From assembly GCA_964517795.1 (NCBI GenBank), contig CAZFDE010000084.1, positions 1 to 11,023 of the forward strand: a DNA stretch of 11,023 nt, written 5' to 3'. The notes below the pieces were generated by a model that saw only the letters and a list, made by a program, of their open reading frames with translations, was not told the DNA's origin and searched no databases. Of this stretch, positions 7,335-11,023 are shown piece after piece. Within the stretch, counting starts at the first letter, position 1; each line of letters starts with the position of its first letter. The translations under genes and the position numbers were made by a program. This DNA comes from CAZFDE01 sp964517795 (GTDB lineage: Bacteria > Planctomycetota > Phycisphaerae > Sedimentisphaerales > Anaerobacaceae).

Positions 7335-8783
7335 TTAGCCCATCTGGTGCGGATATTTTGATTGTTTATATTCGTCAATCGCCTTGAGATGAAGTTCATT
7401 GTTTGGGTCGAGATGCGGAATTTCACCAAGTTTCTTGATAAAACATATTTTAGCGGCAATCACTTCAGCATCTTTTGAGTCGGTTACTTCAACATAATCA
7501 TCCGGATCACTGCTGCCGTTGGTATCATAAAAGCGGCCCGGCGAATTGTACAATATCTCATCTACCGCCTCCAGCACCCACTTTTCATCTCGCAGCATTC
7601 GTGCTGTCCCGATATAACTGTACAGCCATGTGCGATGTTTGCGGCAGCGGCCCGTCAGGCAGGGAACCAGGCTCTTTCCGTCGAATTCATAACCATTCGG
7701 CAAAATACCTCCGGCAAAATCGAGTAATGTCGGAGTTACATCCGCCAGTGAAACCAATGCTCTGGATCGACCTTTGGATTTGATGTATTTGGGTCCATAG
7801 ACCACCATGGGGACTCGGGGGCCGCGGGCCGTCGCTTTACATTTGCCGATACCGCAGGATCCGTTATCGGAAGTGACCATAATGATTGTATCATTGAGAA
7901 GTACCGCTTTTCGAAGTCCCTCGATCACCCGGCCAATCATAAGATCAGCGTATTGCATGCATTCCTCGAATGTGCCGCCGGTTAATTTGCCGGGCCGACC
8001 CGACAGCGGCGTTGTGGCAATCGCGTTGCCCTCTTTATATGCTGTTTGATGGGGTAAATGCAGCGGCATATAGATAAAAAAGGGCTGATCCTTGTGCCGG
8101 CCGGCAAAATCCACCGCGAAATCCGCATAAAAGTCCGTAGCAAAATCTTCCGGTTGGGTTTTTAACAGTTTTCCGTTTTGGACGATCACCGGATGCCAGT
8201 ATCGCGAATAGACCGGCCCTAAGCCATACCCCTCTTCGGATTCCACCAGCCCGGTAAACCGCGAACCTTCCGGCAGTTGGTTTTCATAATAACGATGCAG
8301 GCAATATTCATCGAAACCGTGGCGCTGCGGATCAAAGAGTATCGGAATTCCCCAGCGGCCCGTTATCGCTGTTTTATATCCGCAGCGTTGAAGTAAATTG
8401 GAAAACAGTAATGTCCCGTGTTGCGTAAAATCGATTTCATCATGGTTGGTAAAGGGCACACTAAGCTGGTTGTGATACCAGCCGGTTCGACTGGCGTATC
8501 GCCCGGTCATAATCATGGCGCGCGTCGGCGAGCACATGGGCGTTGCCCAGCAGGTTTCGAATTGGACCCCTTCCTTGGCAAGCCAGTCAATATGCGGCGT
8601 ATTCACGTTGCCGCCGTAACAGCCGAAAAGGTCCGGGCCGGCGTCGTCGGTCATGATGAGAACAAAGTTCGGCTTTCGCTTTAGCCTTGACTGCATTGCA
8701 TGGAGGGAATTCGAAGTCGCCCAAAGGCCGCAGATGCCACCGGTAAGCTGTAAGAATCGCCGTCGAGTCATACGTTTTGGCAT
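7335..8783 (-). CDS. Tat-exported formylglycine sulfatase B (S1-type), altered active-site motif
   Basis: A 482-residue family S1 sulfatase, numbered from the ATG at 8783. Residues 1-29 form a twin-arginine signal (MTRRRFLQL, cleavage near LHA). C84 in C-S-P-T-R (84-88) is the Cys matured to formylglycine. D46-D47 (MTDD) and D306-N307 (TSDNG) are the calcium-binding pairs, and LPH (H245) is present. The usual GKWHLG segment reads GRWGIP (142-147): the conserved Lys is Arg and the His is Gly, unlike in sulfatase A. It should hydrolyse a sulfate ester on a glycan; the motif change may mean different specificity or weak activity. It follows sulfatase A by 39 bp and shares its layout, including a C-terminal 'GRFYDTNGSSDPDDYVEVT' resembling A's 'GKFYDTKGNRDEQDYIDVT', so the two are paralogues. 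A TTG at 8792 directly abuts the Shine-Dalgarno and is not the likely start. Confidence 0.88.
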   Translation of the reverse strand: MPKRMTRRRFLQLTGGICGLWATSNSLHAMQSRLKRKPNFVLIMTDDAGPDLFGCYGGNVNTPHIDWLAKEGVQFETCWATPMCSPTRAMIMTGRYASRTGWYHNQLSVPFTNHDEIDFTQHGTLLFSNLLQRCGYKTAITGRWGIPILFDPQRHGFDEYCLHRYYENQLPEGSRFTGLVESEEGYGLGPVYSRYWHPVIVQNGKLLKTQPEDFATDFYADFAVDFAGRHKDQPFFIYMPLHLPHQTAYKEGNAIATTPLSGRPGKLTGGTFEECMQYADLMIGRVIEGLRKAVLLNDTIIMVTSDNGSCGIGKCKATARGPRVPMVVYGPKYIKSKGRSRALVSLADVTPTLLDFAGGILPNGYEFDGKSLVPCLTGRCRKHRTWLYSYIGTARMLRDEKWVLEAVDEILYNSPGRFYDTNGSSDPDDYVEVTDSKDAEVIAAKICFIKKLGEIPHLDPNNELHLKAIDEYKQSKYPHQMG

Positions 8784-8792
8784 GGTATTCAA

Positions 8793-8797
8793 TCCTT
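8793..8797 (-). promoter_or_regulatory. ribosome binding site of sulfatase B
   Basis: AAGGA lies 9 nt before the ATG at 8783 and directly abuts the in-frame TTG at 8792. The spacing favours the ATG as start. Confidence 0.55.
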
Positions 8798-8822
8798 CAA
8801 TAAACCGAAAGGTGATATTTCA

Positions 8823-10205
8823 TTATATTTCCAGGGAAGGTGCTGCATACATTTCGATTTGGGCCTGGGTCGGGGCGGGCAGCTTCTTTAGAATTTCTGC
8901 AAATCGATTTTTAGCCTGCAGAACTTGCGGCGACGTGTCTTCGGTGACATCGATGTAGTCTTGTTCGTCCCTGTTTCCTTTTGTGTCATAGAATTTGCCA
9001 TTACCGTCGAGCAGCCATCGCTTGTCCCGCAAAAATCTTTTTTTACCCAGATAGCTGAATATCCATTGGCGCTCAGTATAGTCTTTACCCTCGAGCAGAT
9101 TCGCAAAACTGACGCCGTCGATGATATAGTCTTCCGGTATGATTGCGCCGCCCAAATCGCAGAGTGTCGGCAGAATGTCAGAGAAATCAATGAGATTGTC
9201 AACGGCTCCCCGGGCTTTGACCCGTCCTGGACAGTTGATAATCATCGGAACCCTTGGGCCTCGTTCCTGATACGCGTTATTTTTACCATAAGCGCATGTA
9301 CCATTGTCTGCGGTGAACATGATAATCGTATTATCGCGCAGACCGGCTTTTTCAAGACCGTTGATTATTCTACCCATCAATTGATCGGTGTACTCGAGGT
9401 TGGATTTTAAAGTGCCTTTGATCTTACCGTTTTCGCCCGGCACCGGCAGATAACCCGACCGGTCGGCCTCGAAATCCCATGACATATGCGGCAGGCACAT
9501 CGGATAGTACACCATGAAGGGTTTGTCCATGTGTCGTTTCGCAAAGTCGATTGCGAAATCCGTAAAGATATCCGGGCCGTAATCGTTTGGGCCGGTTGGT
9601 AGAGGCAGGCCGTTTTTGATGATGGATGGATGCCAATATCGTGCGGCCCGGCCGATCACCGTACCGAGACGGCCTTTTAACTCTTGGGTTTCAATTGGAC
9701 CGTCGAAACCTTCATATTTTTCCCACATACAGTGTTCATCGAAACCATATTCTTCATAGGTTCCGGTCAGTTGCCATTTGCCGCAAATCGCCGTGGCGTA
9801 ACCGGCCTGTTTCAGGCATTGGGAAAAGATCATGTTTTCATCGGTCAAGTTGCTGCCTTTTTGCTGGCCGCGAGGTTTCATTTGGTTATGAAACCATTTC
9901 GTTCGAAAACCGTACCGTCCAGTCATGATCTCCGCGCGCGTCGGGCTGCATAGCGGTGTGCACCAGCATGTCTTGAACATCAGGCCGTTTTCAGCCAAAC
10001 TATCCAGAACCGGCGTATTGTGTTCAGTATTGCCATAACAGCCAAATTCCCGCGCCGAAACATCGTCGGCCATAAAGACAATGATATTGGGCTTTCTGGC
10101 CTGTGCCTGGTTTGGATCGGTTGCCCGACTTGCCATGGCAAACGCATTTCTGCCGTACGTCATGCCGGCTAAACCGAATAATTTGATAAAATCGCGTCGA
10201 TTCAT
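8823..10205 (-). CDS. Tat-exported formylglycine sulfatase A (S1-type)
   Basis: A 460-residue S1-type sulfatase. The N-terminus MNRRDFIKLFGLAG is a Tat-like signal, with probable cleavage near AFA (about 23). Active-site features: D47-D48 (MADD) and D300-N301 (TADNG) for calcium; C86 in C-S-P-T-R (86-90) for formylglycine; GKWQLTG (142-148), keeping the Lys but with Gln where His is common; LPH (H240); GPRVP (316-320). Length is normal for a compact S1 enzyme. Its ATG overlaps the stop of the SGNH gene (ATGA, 10202-10205) and no clear Shine-Dalgarno precedes it, so translation is probably coupled. It likely removes sulfate from the same polysaccharide attacked by the neighbouring enzymes. The maturase needed to convert C86 is not in the window. 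Confidence 0.92.
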   Translation of the reverse strand: MNRRDFIKLFGLAGMTYGRNAFAMASRATDPNQAQARKPNIIVFMADDVSAREFGCYGNTEHNTPVLDSLAENGLMFKTCWCTPLCSPTRAEIMTGRYGFRTKWFHNQMKPRGQQKGSNLTDENMIFSQCLKQAGYATAICGKWQLTGTYEEYGFDEHCMWEKYEGFDGPIETQELKGRLGTVIGRAARYWHPSIIKNGLPLPTGPNDYGPDIFTDFAIDFAKRHMDKPFMVYYPMCLPHMSWDFEADRSGYLPVPGENGKIKGTLKSNLEYTDQLMGRIINGLEKAGLRDNTIIMFTADNGTCAYGKNNAYQERGPRVPMIINCPGRVKARGAVDNLIDFSDILPTLCDLGGAIIPEDYIIDGVSFANLLEGKDYTERQWIFSYLGKKRFLRDKRWLLDGNGKFYDTKGNRDEQDYIDVTEDTSPQVLQAKNRFAEILKKLPAPTQAQIEMYAAPSLEI

Positions 10206-10954
10206 GATGGATCTGCTTTCTCTTTCAAAAGTGCTTTTTGGATTGATCCGGCTACTTTCTCGGCAAGGTATTTTGAGCCTTCACCGGTAAAATGGACGTT
10301 CTGGGGCAATTGAATATCCTTGATTTTTTTCATGGCATGAGCATACAGGTCATCGATGGCGATGTTGTGTTTTTTAATCAGTTTCACAGCGGCCTTGTTA
10401 TATTCGATTTCTTCACCGGCGATGCGGCTTTTAGCACCATCGGGGACCGGTGTCGTCGTGGCAAAGATGAGTTTGGCGTTGGTCTTTTCGAGTCGTTTGA
10501 TGATCGTTTCGAGATTCTTTAGATACTGATCGAGAGGCACCTGATGCACGCCGTTGTTGGGATCCGTTCTTTTGCCCTCTTTATCAAGATATACCAAGTC
10601 ATGCAGGCCGAAGTTGAAATGAATCACATCCCACGGCTGATCGCCGAGCCATTGATCGATTTTTTTAAGACCTTTTGTGGTCGGACCGCAATTATCGACC
10701 TGAGTATCGCTTTGCAGCGGCCGGTGAACATTCGCTTTTCCTTTGAGCAATTCGCGAACCGGCAGCGTATAACCGATCGAGATCGAGTCCCCGATCAGCA
10801 GCACCCGCGGCAGATTTGGGTCATCTTTGATCGCCCAGACGATCTCTTTTTTCTTTTTTGCCGGCTCATTGCTGTCTTTCGCCTTGTCCGCCCATGCGAA
10901 ATTAACCAGTACGGTAGTAAGGACCAGAATCCAAATCATTTTTCTACGCTTCAT
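10202..10954 (-). CDS. secreted SGNH/GDSL hydrolase, probable carbohydrate esterase
   Basis: A 250-residue exported SGNH-fold hydrolase, numbered from the ATG at 10954. Residues 1-22 (MKRRKMIWILVL... AWA) are a signal peptide. Block I is GDSIS (55-59) with nucleophile S57. The block III position reads NFGLHDL with G116-LHD, a variant of GxND. Block V is VHFTGEG with H221; the usual Asp three residues earlier is Gln (Q218). The family deacylates sugars or lipids; beside sulfatases the likely role is removing acetyl groups from a sulfated glycan. It is the first gene of the operon with sulfatases A and B. The ATG at 10954 is preferred because a weak GGA lies 6 nt upstream and the signal peptide begins there; an in-frame ATG at 10969 lacks a ribosome binding site but would add five residues. 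Confidence 0.85.
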   Translation of the reverse strand: MKRRKMIWILVLTTVLVNFAWADKAKDSNEPAKKKKEIVWAIKDDPNLPRVLLIGDSISIGYTLPVRELLKGKANVHRPLQSDTQVDNCGPTTKGLKKIDQWLGDQPWDVIHFNFGLHDLVYLDKEGKRTDPNNGVHQVPLDQYLKNLETIIKRLEKTNAKLIFATTTPVPDGAKSRIAGEEIEYNKAAVKLIKKHNIAIDDLYAHAMKKIKDIQLPQNVHFTGEGSKYLAEKVAGSIQKALLKEKADPS

Positions 10955-10973
10955 TTTTATTCCAAACATAATT

Positions 10974-10994
10974 AGGGCTTGCTGAATAAGCCCT
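10974..10994. repeat. inverted repeat at the head of the SGNH-sulfatase operon
   Basis: AGGGCTT (10974-10980) and AAGCCCT (10988-10994) are perfect 7-bp arms around a 7-nt loop. On the plus strand a pyrimidine tract (GCTTTCCCTTTTTT) follows, as in a terminator, but no plus-strand gene ends here. It lies just before the SGNH gene, so it may fold in the leader, act as an operator, or be the end of a mobile element to the right. No promoter is recognisable in the remaining bases to 11023. Confidence 0.35.
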
Positions 10995-11023
10995 GCTTTC
11001 CCTTTTTTCCGGTCGCCGGCCAG

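Noticed and set aside
7241..7459. 72-codon minus-strand open frame across the end of sulfatase B and the SGNH remnant
   Set aside because: It is out of frame with both; the homologous reading of the remnant is in another frame, preceded by two stops.

Overview
The window looks like a piece of a Planctomycetes chromosome, most likely a Phycisphaerae/Sedimentisphaerales-type bacterium. This is inferred from protein style: LamG and Ig-like (fibronectin III-like) modules with the 'YYWRxD' signature, a planctomycete-type dockerin/EF-hand pair, and Tat-exported formylglycine sulfatases beside an SGNH hydrolase. No rRNA or core gene is present to fix the taxonomy. No tRNA, CRISPR array or complete mobile element was seen.

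Layout: positions 1-149 are a leader with a near-perfect palindrome and a plausible promoter. A large secreted LamG / Ig-like / GH95-like (DUF5703-type) glycosidase runs on + from 150 to 3716. It converges, across only 19 bp, with a second large secreted protein on - (3736-6954) that carries a beta-helix-like repeat region, two Ig-like modules and a GxGYxYP catalytic region. A dockerin-like EF-hand pair appears spliced into a loop of its first Ig-like module. Upstream of that gene lies a well-formed promoter (TTGAAA-N17-TATAAT), with a 9-bp direct repeat touching its -35 box and the Shine-Dalgarno sequence inside a small hairpin. The rest of the window is a - strand operon: SGNH hydrolase (10202-10954), sulfatase A (8823-10205, ATGA overlap with the SGNH gene) and sulfatase B (7335-8783). 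The operon ends in a 40-codon remnant of a second SGNH hydrolase (7194-7316).

Working together: all intact products carry export signals. The set (glycosidase, GxGYxYP enzyme, two sulfatases, probable carbohydrate esterase) is what is expected for breakdown of a sulfated, acylated polysaccharide in the periplasm or at the surface. A fucose- or galactose-containing algal glycan is possible because GH95 enzymes act on such sugars, but the sequence does not show the substrate. No transporter, regulator gene or anaerobic sulfatase-maturing enzyme lies in the window.

Most notable: the nested dockerin, the SGNH tail fossil that implies an earlier duplicated SGNH/sulfatase unit, the altered active-site motif of sulfatase B, and the compact regulatory region at 6955-7064. 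I found no convincing evidence for an entirely new type of system; the locus reads as an unusual glycan-degradation cluster.
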